Positions 7,515 through 17,269 are shown, counted from the stretch's first letter. The stretch is 64,000 bases of DNA from Bacteroides thetaiotaomicron VPI-5482 (GCF_000011065.1 NC_004663.1:4030001-4094000); one strand, 5' to 3'. The notes: generated from the sequence alone by a model not told the origin. Made by a program: numbers and translations.

Positions 7515-9563
7515 ATGAAAACTACTCAACTATTTCGGTTGATAAGTATTATAAACAGCCTGTTCATTATTCCTGCTTGTAGTGCTCAAAACCCTTCTCA
7601 AAGTCTTATAGAAGATATTTTTGAAGATTTATCTGTTAATAATAGTGTTGATAATGCTGTTAATGAACCCAACTGGGAGAATGAACTGGAAGAATTGTCC
7701 GTCCGCCTTCACGAACCTGTAGATTTAAACCGGGCTACCCGTCAACAACTGGAACAATTTCCTTTTCTCAGTGATATTCAGATTGAACATCTGCTGGCCT
7801 ATATATACGTGCATGGGCAGATGGAAACACTTTATGAACTTCAGTTAATAGAGGATATGGACAGGCAGACTATTCAGTATCTATTGCCTTTCGTATGCAT
7901 CAAAGCTATTAACAATGAGTCGTCTTTTCGGTGGAAAACTATGTTGAAAAGCGCTATGAAGTATGGAAAGAATGAAGTGCTAACTCGCATAGATATACCG
8001 TTTTATAAGCGGAAAGGTTATGAACATACTTATTTGGGACCTTCTGTTTATAACTCTGTTAAATACGCTTTCCGTTATCGCGACCAGCTCTATGCAGGTC
8101 TCGTTGCGGAGAAGGATGCCGGTGAACCCTTCCTTGCTCTGCACAATCGTCAAGGATATGATTATTATTCCTTTTATCTCTTATTCAAAGACTGTGGGCG
8201 GTTAAAAACATTGGCTGTTGGTAACTATCGGTTAAGTTTCGGACAGGGGCTGGTGATCAGCACGGATTACTTACTGGGAAAGACCGTATATGCTTCTTCT
8301 TTCAACACCCGCAGCGGAGGAATCAGAAAACATTCTTCTACTGACGAGACTAATTATTTTCGGGGAGCGGCGGCAACCGTAAGCATTACAAAACAATGGA
8401 GTGTGTCCGGCTTTTACTCACACCGTTCGCTGGACGGTGTGCTGACCGATGGCGAAATAACTTCTATCTATAAAACCGGACTACACCGCAGCCAGAAAGA
8501 AGCCGATAAGAAGAACGTATTCACCATGCAGCTGACCGGTGGAAACGTGAGTTATCAACAGAACCGTATCCGGCTGGGTATCACCGGTATTTACTATGTT
8601 TTCAACCGACCTTATGAACCGCAATTAACAGGTTATTCTCAATACAACATTCATGGAAATCAGTTCTACAATTTAGGAATAGACTATGCCTACCGCTGGC
8701 ATCGTTTTTCTTTCCAAGGAGAGACAGCTATGGGAAAACAAGGCAGTGCTACTTTGAACCGCTTCCAATATTCACCGGTGGAAGGAACTCAGTTGATGAT
8801 CGTACAACGATACTATTCATATAATTATTGGGCCATGTTCGCCCATTCTTTTGGAGAAGGAAGTGCGGTTCAAAACGAACAGGGATATTATCTGGGGGTG
8901 GAAACTTCCCCTTTCCGCTATTGGCACATCCTTGCTTCCTTCGATCTGTTTTCTTTCCCGTGGAAGAAATACCGGATCAGCAAACCTTCCCGGGGTATGG
9001 ACGGATTGCTTCAGGCTACGTTTACTCCGCACAATAATTTGACAATGTACTTAAAATATCGTTATAAACAGAAAGAGCGTGACTTGACAGGTAGCAAAGA
9101 AAACCTAACGCTTCCTATTTTTCATCACCAACTTCGATATCGTTTGAACTATTTTTATGGAGATGTGTTTAGCTGTCGTACAACTTTAGATTACAACCAT
9201 TTTCATTCTCAAGACAGGGCTGCTAGTAAAGGATATCAAGTTACACAAATGATGTCCTCCCAACTGCCTTGGACCAGGCTGTTTGCTGACGTTCAAGGCA
9301 GTTATTTTTCTACAGACGATTATGATTCGCGGGTATATGTATCAGAGAAGGGATTGCTTTATACATTTTACACTCCCTCCTTTCAAGGTCGTGGATTTCG
9401 CTGTGCCGTCCGTCTGAGATATGAGCCGAATGAACATTGGATGTTTATAACTAAGTTCGGAGAAACCGTTTATCTCGACCGGAATGAAATAGGTTCCGGC
9501 AACGATTTAATCCTTGGAAATAAAAAAGCTGACGTACAAATGCAACTCCGTATTAAGTTTTAA
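7515..9563 (+). CDS. Secreted helix-hairpin-helix protein with outer-membrane barrel-like C-terminus
   Basis: About 682 residues. The start at 7515 gives MKTTQLFRLISIINSLFIIPAC, which reads as a lipoprotein signal with Cys near residue 22. Residues about 60-130 hold two ComEA-like helix-hairpin-helix units (VDLNRATRQQLEQFPFLSDIQIEHLLAYI and LYELQLIEDMDRQTIQYLLPFV). The remaining 500 or so residues are rich in alternating aromatic and polar strands (YYSFYLLFK, YRWHRFSFQGE, LKYRYKQKER) and end in MQLRIKF with a terminal Phe, typical of outer-membrane beta-barrels. A DNA-binding-type fold joined to a barrel suggests a role at the surface, possibly nucleic-acid handling, but the hairpins may only be structural. 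Start and topology are inferred. Confidence 0.75.
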   Translation: MKTTQLFRLISIINSLFIIPACSAQNPSQSLIEDIFEDLSVNNSVDNAVNEPNWENELEELSVRLHEPVDLNRATRQQLEQFPFLSDIQIEHLLAYIYVHGQMETLYELQLIEDMDRQTIQYLLPFVCIKAINNESSFRWKTMLKSAMKYGKNEVLTRIDIPFYKRKGYEHTYLGPSVYNSVKYAFRYRDQLYAGLVAEKDAGEPFLALHNRQGYDYYSFYLLFKDCGRLKTLAVGNYRLSFGQGLVISTDYLLGKTVYASSFNTRSGGIRKHSSTDETNYFRGAAATVSITKQWSVSGFYSHRSLDGVLTDGEITSIYKTGLHRSQKEADKKNVFTMQLTGGNVSYQQNRIRLGITGIYYVFNRPYEPQLTGYSQYNIHGNQFYNLGIDYAYRWHRFSFQGETAMGKQGSATLNRFQYSPVEGTQLMIVQRYYSYNYWAMFAHSFGEGSAVQNEQGYYLGVETSPFRYWHILASFDLFSFPWKKYRISKPSRGMDGLLQATFTPHNNLTMYLKYRYKQKERDLTGSKENLTLPIFHHQLRYRLNYFYGDVFSCRTTLDYNHFHSQDRAASKGYQVTQMMSSQLPWTRLFADVQGSYFSTDDYDSRVYVSEKGLLYTFYTPSFQGRGFRCAVRLRYEPNEHWMFITKFGETVYLDRNEIGSGNDLILGNKKADVQMQLRIKF

Positions 9564-9565
9564 AG

Positions 9566-9573
9566 TATCTTTG
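9566..9573 (+). promoter_or_regulatory. Putative -7 element for the radical SAM gene
   Basis: TATCTTTG lies 101 bp before the ATG at 9675, implying a leader of about 95 nt. It begins immediately after the upstream stop codon. Confidence 0.45.
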
Positions 9574-9674
9574 CCTTTGGATATTATGAAATAGTAAATG
9601 ATAAAATAATGTGAGCTTGATGTGATAAACGTCCGTATTGATATTGAACTCACATTAAAACAATTAATAAAAAG

Positions 9675-10448
9675 ATGACTATTATTTTTCCTTCACCCAT
9701 CTTCGGCCCTGTTCATTCCCGCCGCTTAGGTGTATCTTTGGGAATTAACTTATTGCCGGAAGACGGCAAAGTCTGCTCGTTCGACTGCATTTACTGCGAA
9801 TGCGGCTTTAATGCCGACCATCGTCCGAAGAAGCATCTGCCCACTCGTGAAGAAGTGCGCATCGCCCTGGAAGAAAAGCTGAAAGATATGCAGAAGAACG
9901 GTCCCGCCCCCGATGTACTCACATTTGCCGGAAACGGTGAACCGACTGCCCACCCTCATTTTCCGGAAATTATAGAAGATACACTGGCACTTCGTGACCA
10001 CTATTTCCCGAATGCAAAAGTAAGTGTATTGAGCAATTCTACCTTCATCGACCGTCCTGCGGTATTCGATGCATTGAACAAGATAGATAATAATATCCTG
10101 AAGCTGGATACAGTGAACGAAGAATACATTCATCTCCTGGATCGTCCCAACGGGAAATATTCCGTAAGGAAGATCATCGAAAAGATGAAAGAATTCAAAG
10201 GAAATTGTATTGTTCAGACTATGTTTCTGAAAGGTAGTTACCTTGGAAAAGATATGAATAATACATCCGATGAGTTTGTGCTCCCCTGGCTGGAAGCAGT
10301 CAAGGAGATAGCTCCCAGTCAGGTGATGATCTATACGATTGATAGGGAAACTCCCGACCATGATCTGCAGAAAGCCACTCATGAAGAACTGGACCGGATT
10401 GTAGAATTGATAAAGCGAACGGGAATTCCGGCAACAGCGTCCTATTGA
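9675..10448 (+). CDS. Radical SAM protein
   Basis: 257 residues. The [4Fe-4S]/S-adenosylmethionine motif is CSFDCIYC (Cys 34, 38, 41), followed by a further Cys at 43. The GNGEPTAHPHFPEI segment is the SAM-binding GGEP-like motif of this superfamily, and LKLDTVNEE and IVQTMFLKG mark the barrel strands. It resembles the stand-alone 'Fe-S oxidoreductase' radical SAM proteins whose substrate is unknown. I see no SPASM or other C-terminal auxiliary cluster. It is cytoplasmic and seems to be a single-gene unit. Confidence 0.9.
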   Translation: MTIIFPSPIFGPVHSRRLGVSLGINLLPEDGKVCSFDCIYCECGFNADHRPKKHLPTREEVRIALEEKLKDMQKNGPAPDVLTFAGNGEPTAHPHFPEIIEDTLALRDHYFPNAKVSVLSNSTFIDRPAVFDALNKIDNNILKLDTVNEEYIHLLDRPNGKYSVRKIIEKMKEFKGNCIVQTMFLKGSYLGKDMNNTSDEFVLPWLEAVKEIAPSQVMIYTIDRETPDHDLQKATHEELDRIVELIKRTGIPATASY

Positions 10449-10675
10449 TGGATAAGTGAATTATGCTATTTGTTGTACAAGATATCGGATTAGATTTAAA
10501 AAATAAGGTGACACGCTATTGACCTCCGCTTATCCCTATGGGATTTGTGAATAAATAATAATAAAACAGCTTCTGATTTAGGGTAACCCAAAGATGAAGT
10601 GTATTTATTACCAAACGAGTAATTTTACAATCTGACATTAACAGTCTTAATTTCTAATACCAAATAAATAAAAAC

Positions 10676-13600
10676 ATGAAAAAAGAAACCCCCATCTCTT
10701 TACGACATTTCAGGCGTATTACCGCCATTTTATTCTTATGTCCGATTTCCCTTTCTTCCATACAGGCATCCGCAGCATCGGATCAGAGTGACGTTTCTTC
10801 GGCATCCGTCCATCAGGAACAAACTTCGGGAATCCTTCGTGCAGAAAAAATAAACCCGACGACGGTTGATGTACTGTTTGCGAACCAGCAACGGATGACT
10901 ATCGACTTTTACGGAGAGAATATTTTCCGTGTCTTTCAGGACAATTCCGGAGGCATCATCCGTGACCCCGAAGCGAAACCTGAAGCGCAGATACTTGTAG
11001 ACCAGCCCCGACGCAAGGTTTCCGGACTGTCGGTGGACGAGAAAGATGGATATATCACCCTCACCACCGCCCAAGTACGGATTGAACTGAATAAGCAGAC
11101 CGGACTGATGAAAGTCTTTAATCCGTTAACCGGCAAATGTGTGATCGAAGAAGTCGCTCCGGTGATATTCGGTCCTAAAGAAGTGACCGTAACCTTAAAG
11201 GAGAATCCCGAAGAATACTTCTACGGAGGCGGTGTGCAAAACGGACGTTTCTCTCATAAAGGCAAGGTTATTGCCATCGAAAATCAGAATAGCTGGACGG
11301 ATGGCGGAGTGGCCTCCCCTGCCCCTTTCTACTGGTCTACCAATGGTTACGGAATGATGTGGTACACTTTCCGGAAAGGTGAATACGACTTTGGAGCAAC
11401 AGAGAAAAACATAGTGAAACTGTCTCACAATTCTTCTTACCTTGATATTTTCTATATGGTCAACGACGGAGTCGTTTCCCTGTTGAATGATTTTTATCAG
11501 TTGACGGGAAACCCCGTTTTGTTGCCCAAATTCGGTTTTTACGAAGGACATCTCAATGCCTACAACCGTGACTACTGGAAGGAAGACGAGAAAGGAATCC
11601 TCTTTGAAGACGGAAAGCGTTATAAAGAAAGCCAGAAAGACAATGGCGGCATCAAGGAGTCTCTGAATGGTGAAAAGAACAATTATCAGTTCTCGGCACG
11701 TGCCGTTATCGACCGTTACAAGAATCATGATATGCCTCTCGGATGGTTACTTCCGAACGACGGTTACGGAGCCGGATACGGACAGACGGAAACACTGGAC
11801 GGCAACATCGCCAATCTGAAAAGCCTGGGAGACTACGCCCGTAAGAACGGAGTGGAAATAGGCCTCTGGACACAGTCGGACCTGCACCCGAAGGAAGGTA
11901 TAAGCGCCTTGTTGCAACGTGACATCGTGAAAGAAGTCCGTGATGCCGGTGTGCGTGTACTCAAAACCGACGTGGCATGGGTAGGAGCCGGCTATTCCTT
12001 CGGATTGAACGGAGTGGCGGACGTAGGACATATTATGCCTTATTATGGCAATGATGCCCGTCCCTTTATCATTTCACTGGACGGCTGGGCAGGCACACAG
12101 CGTTATGCCGGCATCTGGTCGGGCGACCAGACCGGAGGCGAATGGGAATATATCCGTTTTCACATCCCTACTTATATAGGTTCCGGTCTGTCCGGCCAGC
12201 CGAATATCTGCTCGGATATGGACGGTATCTTCGGTGGAAAAAATGCGGCAGTCAATATACGTGATTTCCAATGGAAAACATTTACCCCCATGCAGTTGAA
12301 TATGGATGGCTGGGGCGCCAACGAAAAGTACCCCCATGCTTTAGGCGAACCAGCTACATCCATTAACCGTATGTATCTCAAACTGAAATCGGAACTGATG
12401 CCTTACACGTATAGCTTTGCCCGTGAAGCGGTGGATGGTATGCCTCTCATCCGTGCCATGTTCCTCGACTATCCGAATGAATATACCTACGGAACGGCTA
12501 CCCGCTACCAATATATGTATGGTACCGACTTTCTCGTAGCCCCTGTCTATCAGAATACGAAAGCTGATAAAGAAGGCAATGATATCCGCAATGGAATTTA
12601 TCTGCCCGAAGGCACTTGGATAGATTATTTCAGCGGAGAGAAATACGAAGGCAACCGTATTCTCAGCAACTTCGATACTCCGGTCTGGAAGTTACCCGTA
12701 TTCGTAAAGAACGGCGCTATTATTCCGATGACACAACCTAACAATAATGTCAGCGAAATAGACCCCTCACTTCGCATCTATGAATTTTATCCGAACCGCC
12801 ATACTGCAACCGTAGAATATGACGATGACGGTGTGACGGAAGCCTACCGTCAGGAGAAATCGGTATCTACCCTGATCGAATCGAACGTAGACGCAAAGAA
12901 CCGTGTGACTATCACCATTCATCCCACAGCCGGAAGTTTCGACGGTTTTGTAAAAGATAAAAAGACGGAACTGCGCATCAACGTCACGGAGAAACCGAAG
13001 AAACTGACTGCAAGAATCAACAACAAGAAAGTAAAACTGACGGAAGTAAGCACGGCAGCGGAACTTCTGAATGGAGAAAACGTATTCTGGTACGAAGAAA
13101 CCCCCAATCTGAATAAGTTTGCAACCAAAGGAAGTGAATTTGAGAAAGTGGTTATCACAAAGAATCCGCTGTTGCACATCAAACTGGGCAGCACCGACAT
13201 CACCGCCAATCGTATCGAGCTGGACGTGGAAGGTTTCCGCTTTGAGCCGGCCGACCGGAACTTGGTAAGCAACGGAACCCTGTCTGCACCGCAAAACGCT
13301 CAGGTAAGCGAGCAGAACAGAGAAGCATATACCCTGCAACCGACTTGGGACAAAGTACCCAATGCCGATTACTATGAGATTGAATTTGACGGAATGCTTT
13401 ATACGACTATCCGGGATACTCACTTACTGTTTGAAGATCTGAAAGCGGATACTCCTTACGCATTCAAAGTGCGTGCTGTCAACAAAGACGGTGTGTCCGA
13501 ATGGGCAGAGATTCAGGTGAAAACGAAGACTAATCCGCTGGAATTTGCTATTCGTGGCATTGAAGGCGAATCGACTGCCGCATCGCAGGGAGGATTCGGT

Positions 13601-14560
13601 GTAGACCGATTGTTCAACTTCTCCGAATCGGGAGATACATGGCACACGAAGTATAACGTTAACTCCATACCATTAGATTTGATTATCGACCTCAAAACAG
13701 TTAACCAACTGGATAAGTTCCATTATCTACCCCGTGCGGATGCCGGCAACGGTACACTGCTGAAAGGAACAGTATCCTACAGTATGGACAAAGAAAACTG
13801 GACGGAAGCCGGAGCATTCGAATGGCAGCGGGACGGTGATGTAAAAGTATTCACTTTCACAGAGCGTCCAAATGCACGTTACATCAAACTGAACGTTACG
13901 GCAGGTGTAGGAAACTATGGTTCAGGTCGTGAAATCTACGTATTCAAAGTACCGGGAACGGCAAGTTACCTGCAAGGCGACATCAACAATGATGGCAAGA
14001 TCGACCGCAATGACCTGACTTCTTATATGAACTATACCGGATTGCGTCGTGGTGATTCAGACTTTGAAGGTTATATCAGCAAAGGCGATATCAACATGAA
14101 TGACTTGATAGATGCTTATGATATTTCTGTCGTAGCCACTCAGCTCGACGGCGGTGTCGACAGGAAAGCTACGGAGAAAGTATCCGGCTCTCTGTCTATC
14201 AGCACTCCGAAGAAGCAGTACCAGAAGGACGAAATCGTTGAAATCCGTGTGAAAGGTAATGATCTGCGTTCGGTTAATGCACTTAGCTTTGCTTTGCCTT
14301 ATGATCAGAGCGACTATGAATTTGTAGGTGTGGAACCGCTGAATATGAAAGCAATGGAAAATCTGACTTATGACCGCCTGCATACGAATGGTGTGAAATC
14401 TCTCTATCCTACTTTCGTCAATATGGGAAAACAGGAGGCTTTGGAAGGTTCGGAAGAACTCTTTATTCTGAAATTGAAAGCGAAACGTAAAGTGAAGTTT
14501 GATCTGAATCTGAAAGACGGAATATTGGTTGATAAGCAACTGAGGATGCATTCATTCTAA
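10676..14560 (+). CDS. Secreted multidomain GH31 glycosidase with dockerin and cohesin-like modules
   Basis: 1294 residues. Order: signal peptide (about 1-35); GH31 N-terminal beta-sandwich (about 50-240); TIM barrel (about 260-610) with nucleophile D432 in KTDVAW and acid/base D484 in WSGDQTGGEW; DUF5110-like beta domains (about 620-830); fibronectin type III (about 880-960); F5/8 type C carbohydrate-binding-like domain (about 965-1100); dockerin type I pair (about 1103-1160, GDINNDGKIDRNDLTSY and GDINMNDLIDAYDISV); then a cohesin-like module at the C-terminus (about 1170-1294). GH31 members are alpha-glucosidases, alpha-xylosidases and relatives; specificity is not decided by what I can see. 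The calcium-loop dockerin repeats followed by a cohesin-like domain in one chain are unusual in Bacteroides. Confidence 0.88.
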   Translation: MKKETPISLRHFRRITAILFLCPISLSSIQASAASDQSDVSSASVHQEQTSGILRAEKINPTTVDVLFANQQRMTIDFYGENIFRVFQDNSGGIIRDPEAKPEAQILVDQPRRKVSGLSVDEKDGYITLTTAQVRIELNKQTGLMKVFNPLTGKCVIEEVAPVIFGPKEVTVTLKENPEEYFYGGGVQNGRFSHKGKVIAIENQNSWTDGGVASPAPFYWSTNGYGMMWYTFRKGEYDFGATEKNIVKLSHNSSYLDIFYMVNDGVVSLLNDFYQLTGNPVLLPKFGFYEGHLNAYNRDYWKEDEKGILFEDGKRYKESQKDNGGIKESLNGEKNNYQFSARAVIDRYKNHDMPLGWLLPNDGYGAGYGQTETLDGNIANLKSLGDYARKNGVEIGLWTQSDLHPKEGISALLQRDIVKEVRDAGVRVLKTDVAWVGAGYSFGLNGVADVGHIMPYYGNDARPFIISLDGWAGTQRYAGIWSGDQTGGEWEYIRFHIPTYIGSGLSGQPNICSDMDGIFGGKNAAVNIRDFQWKTFTPMQLNMDGWGANEKYPHALGEPATSINRMYLKLKSELMPYTYSFAREAVDGMPLIRAMFLDYPNEYTYGTATRYQYMYGTDFLVAPVYQNTKADKEGNDIRNGIYLPEGTWIDYFSGEKYEGNRILSNFDTPVWKLPVFVKNGAIIPMTQPNNNVSEIDPSLRIYEFYPNRHTATVEYDDDGVTEAYRQEKSVSTLIESNVDAKNRVTITIHPTAGSFDGFVKDKKTELRINVTEKPKKLTARINNKKVKLTEVSTAAELLNGENVFWYEETPNLNKFATKGSEFEKVVITKNPLLHIKLGSTDITANRIELDVEGFRFEPADRNLVSNGTLSAPQNAQVSEQNREAYTLQPTWDKVPNADYYEIEFDGMLYTTIRDTHLLFEDLKADTPYAFKVRAVNKDGVSEWAEIQVKTKTNPLEFAIRGIEGESTAASQGGFGVDRLFNFSESGDTWHTKYNVNSIPLDLIIDLKTVNQLDKFHYLPRADAGNGTLLKGTVSYSMDKENWTEAGAFEWQRDGDVKVFTFTERPNARYIKLNVTAGVGNYGSGREIYVFKVPGTASYLQGDINNDGKIDRNDLTSYMNYTGLRRGDSDFEGYISKGDINMNDLIDAYDISVVATQLDGGVDRKATEKVSGSLSISTPKKQYQKDEIVEIRVKGNDLRSVNALSFALPYDQSDYEFVGVEPLNMKAMENLTYDRLHTNGVKSLYPTFVNMGKQEALEGSEELFILKLKAKRKVKFDLNLKDGILVDKQLRMHSF

Positions 14561-14592
14561 ATGTATTTCGTGTAAATCATTGATATATAACA

Positions 14593-14630
14593 AAAGAGGA
14601 TGCCTGTGGGGAACTATTGGCATCCTCTTT
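14593..14630 (+). terminator. Hairpin terminator after GH31
   Basis: AAAGAGGATGCC (14593-14604) pairs perfectly with 14619-14630; the loop is 14 nt and the 3' arm ends in a T-run. Confidence 0.75.
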
Positions 14631-14770
14631 GCTTTAAGAGCTATTTTATTTGGACGTTATAAATATACGTATAATAGATAGACTTTCAGATTAATTTTAT
14701 ACATTTACCAATGTGTGCGAAGGAGTGAGCGTATAGGAGTTAAAGATAATCATCACAAACAAATAATAGA

Positions 14771-15532
14771 ATGAAAGCAAATTTATTATTACTCATACTT
14801 ATAATCGGATTTAATAGTAGCTTGGTAGCTCAAACTTCTCAAGTAATAACGGACTCTGTAACGATCAATGGGCGTGTGACCGATTATGATAATCATCCGC
14901 TGGACAATGTTTCCGTCAGTTGGGCACGTCCGGACTTCAGTGAGGTATCGGTAACGCTGACAGACAAAAATGGAAATTACAGCATACGCATCCCCAAGGG
15001 AAAATATCATTCGATGGGTGCATTGAATATGGATGAATACATCATCGCCAATTCTACCCTACCGGAGAAGGATCAACGACTGGAATTTTGGGGATGGGAT
15101 TTTATCGCCGATCGCGACACAACGCTCAACATACAATATCATCGTATGGAAGCCTATGGACTGCGTGCTTTCAGAATCCCGGGTGCAACACCTGCTTATC
15201 AGGTGTATGTCCGTCCTATGAGTCTGACACGTACGCAGGCATGGATGAAAGCCGGAAAGCCTAAAGAAGCAATTCTGGCCCCTGAGCCGGAACAGTTGAA
15301 AGCTGTTGTCTGGATCAACGGTGAAAAAGTTCCTATACTCATGAAGCAAGAGATAAAAGAATATTTCGCTCCTGACGAGTGGGGAAATGCCTATCTGTTG
15401 ACAGTCGATATGCCTAAAAACAGGAATAATACTTTGCCTTATTATGTGTTTAAGGTAGAACTGACAGATTTGGAGAACGGGGATAGAGGAGAAGCTATTT
15501 ATTATATGGAAAAGGAGACTTACGTCAGATAG
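14771..15532 (+). CDS. Secreted protein with carboxypeptidase-regulatory-like domain
   Basis: 253 residues with a signal peptide (MKANLLLLILIIGFNSSLVAQ). Residues about 30-90 form a CarboxypepD_reg-like beta-sandwich (VTINGRVTDYDNHPLDNVSV...TDKNGNYSIRIPKG). The remainder (about 100-253) does not match a family I know; it is beta-rich with many aromatic residues. These domains occur on surface or periplasmic proteins of Bacteroidetes as folding or binding modules. It stands alone between the GH31 gene and the convergent esterase, with the 22-bp array right after its stop codon. Function unknown. Confidence 0.65.
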   Translation: MKANLLLLILIIGFNSSLVAQTSQVITDSVTINGRVTDYDNHPLDNVSVSWARPDFSEVSVTLTDKNGNYSIRIPKGKYHSMGALNMDEYIIANSTLPEKDQRLEFWGWDFIADRDTTLNIQYHRMEAYGLRAFRIPGATPAYQVYVRPMSLTRTQAWMKAGKPKEAILAPEPEQLKAVVWINGEKVPILMKQEIKEYFAPDEWGNAYLLTVDMPKNRNNTLPYYVFKVELTDLENGDRGEAIYYMEKETYVR

Positions 15533-15549
15533 AATTTATTAGTTACATA

Positions 15550-15631
15550 CAGGAGCTATATGCCCAACATATTGGATATATAGCTCCTGCGCGTTGGATA
15601 TATAGCTCCTGTACGCAGGACATATATACCC
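15550..15631. repeat. 22-bp-period palindrome array, GGAGCTATATATCC family (4 units)
   Basis: Units start at 15550 (CAGGAGCTATATGCCC), 15572 and 15594 (both TTGGATATATAGCTCC, the inverse orientation) and 15616 (CAGGACATATATACCC), exactly 22 bp apart. Spacers are aacata, tgcgcg and tgtacg. A degenerate fifth unit may follow at 15638. Consensus core is GGAGCTATATATCC. It sits between convergent genes. The same family recurs at 57244-57325. Confidence 0.8.
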
Positions 15632-15653
15632 TGCACACAGGCTAATCAGGCTC

Positions 15654-17087
15654 TTACTTTACATCATCCCATGTATCCGTCCGGAACGGGAAAGCAGCGA
15701 TCCCCAATGTATTGCGTAAAGTGATGTTTCCTACATAATTACGGAAAGCATACCGTACGGCTACCGGTTGGGCGACCTGATCGCTCCATACTTCCACATT
15801 TCTTGTGCGACCTGCAATCCGTGCTTTTGCCGGATAGAACTTCTTGTCGGCTCCTGCTATTTCGAAACCTTCCAATTCACAGTTGCCCGGTGCCAGTCCG
15901 GAAGGGGCATTGTCGAGTGTGACGATCGCTTTGTTCTTTGAATATTCCACCTTTGTCATCATCGGTCCGGTAGATGGGAATTTATGGAGACCGTATGTTT
16001 TAGTCAGTGCGAGATTGGCCAGCCGGAGTCCTACTACATTTTTCTGAGGGGGATGAATGCAGAACTCGTCGCCGACATCTATCGTAGGAATCATTCCGGA
16101 GTTGGGGATTGTCTGTAATGCTTTCATTTGTGCTTCCTGCAATAAGGCGGAATTTATATTCCGGCTGTTTCCGTATTTGTGCGGAGCAATCTGGACATAA
16201 TAAAAAGGCATATCCGGTGTTTCCCATACATTTCTCCAGAGCTGCACCATCGCAGTCATCATCGGAGCATAGATCTGATAGTTGAATAGATTCGACTCTC
16301 CCTGATACCATAGAAATCCGCGTGCCGTATAGTTTTTCACAGGCAGTAACATGATATTATACAGACATTGCAGCCGGCTGTTCGTATCTAACTTTGGATT
16401 TTTGGCGGCTTCTATATTTGCGCCTTTCACGGAGGCGAGCGTTTCTTCTGTCATCCATGCCTCGATTCGTGAACCTCCCCAACTGTTGATGACCAGTCCT
16501 ACGGGGAGATGAAGCGTTTCCGTCAGTTGTCGGGCAAAGAAGTAACCTGCGGCACTGCAATCCATAGTGGTTTCGGGCGAAGAAACTTCCCATTTCGCTC
16601 CTTCAAAGTCTGTCCGTTCTTTCACTCCTTTGGTTCGGGGGACAGTGATAAAACGGATACGGTCGCGGTAGTTGCCTGCGTTCAGAAGAGTTTCCAGCGA
16701 ATGGTCGATGGGTTGTCCCATGTTTCCTTTCATGGTCATTTCCATGTTAGACTGACCGGAGCATATCCATACCTCTCCTATTAATATATCCGATAGCGTG
16801 ACCCGGATCCCGTCACTGATGGTAATAGAATAAGGAGTAAAACTCCCGGCAGGAGTATCCACTTTGACCAGCCAGGCTCCCTCATCGTCTGTCGATACCT
16901 TATAAGTACGGTTATTCCAAGAGGTGGTGACAGTCACCTTTTTGCCGTCTGCCCATCCCCACAGCTTAACGGAACTGTTTTGTTGGAGTACCATATGATC
17001 TCCCATCATGGCAGGGAGCTTTACTTTGCCTTGTGCAAGCGAGAAAAATAGAAGCGAGATTGTAAAAATCAGAAAATGTTTTTTCAT
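15654..17087 (-). CDS. Sialate O-acetylesterase-family protein
   Basis: 477 residues with a signal peptide (MKKHFLIFTISLLFFSLAQG). It has the SASA/DUF303 SGNH fold: CSGQSNMEM (catalytic Ser in GQSN), INSWGGSRIEAWM, then GFLWYQGESNL. Enzymes of this type remove acetyl groups from sialic acids or, in other members, from plant xylan. With GH95, GH20, GH2 and sulfatase genes nearby, sialic-acid de-O-acetylation of mucin-type glycans fits best (inference). It is likely periplasmic. It lies downstream of the sensor gene on the same strand but with a 182-bp gap and its own promoter-like motif. Confidence 0.85.
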   Translation of the reverse strand: MKKHFLIFTISLLFFSLAQGKVKLPAMMGDHMVLQQNSSVKLWGWADGKKVTVTTSWNNRTYKVSTDDEGAWLVKVDTPAGSFTPYSITISDGIRVTLSDILIGEVWICSGQSNMEMTMKGNMGQPIDHSLETLLNAGNYRDRIRFITVPRTKGVKERTDFEGAKWEVSSPETTMDCSAAGYFFARQLTETLHLPVGLVINSWGGSRIEAWMTEETLASVKGANIEAAKNPKLDTNSRLQCLYNIMLLPVKNYTARGFLWYQGESNLFNYQIYAPMMTAMVQLWRNVWETPDMPFYYVQIAPHKYGNSRNINSALLQEAQMKALQTIPNSGMIPTIDVGDEFCIHPPQKNVVGLRLANLALTKTYGLHKFPSTGPMMTKVEYSKNKAIVTLDNAPSGLAPGNCELEGFEIAGADKKFYPAKARIAGRTRNVEVWSDQVAQPVAVRYAFRNYVGNITLRNTLGIAAFPFRTDTWDDVK

Positions 17088-17138
17088 ACTATTGTTTTAT
17101 TAATTAGGATTTGACAAATACTTCACTTAGGTATAGGG

Positions 17139-17146
17139 CAAAATTA
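17139..17146 (-). promoter_or_regulatory. Putative -7 element for the esterase gene
   Basis: The minus strand reads TAATTTTG, a TAnnTTTG match, about 52 bp before the start at 17087. No clear -33 box. Confidence 0.4.
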
Positions 17147-17269
17147 CAACCTAATTTAAATATGGAATAATACTATTTAGTCATTCTCTGACAGATTTTG
17201 GTCGATTTACTCTAACTTCGCTTTCTCCTTTTGTTTTTTGATAAATATTGTCTTCAGATTATGATGATA

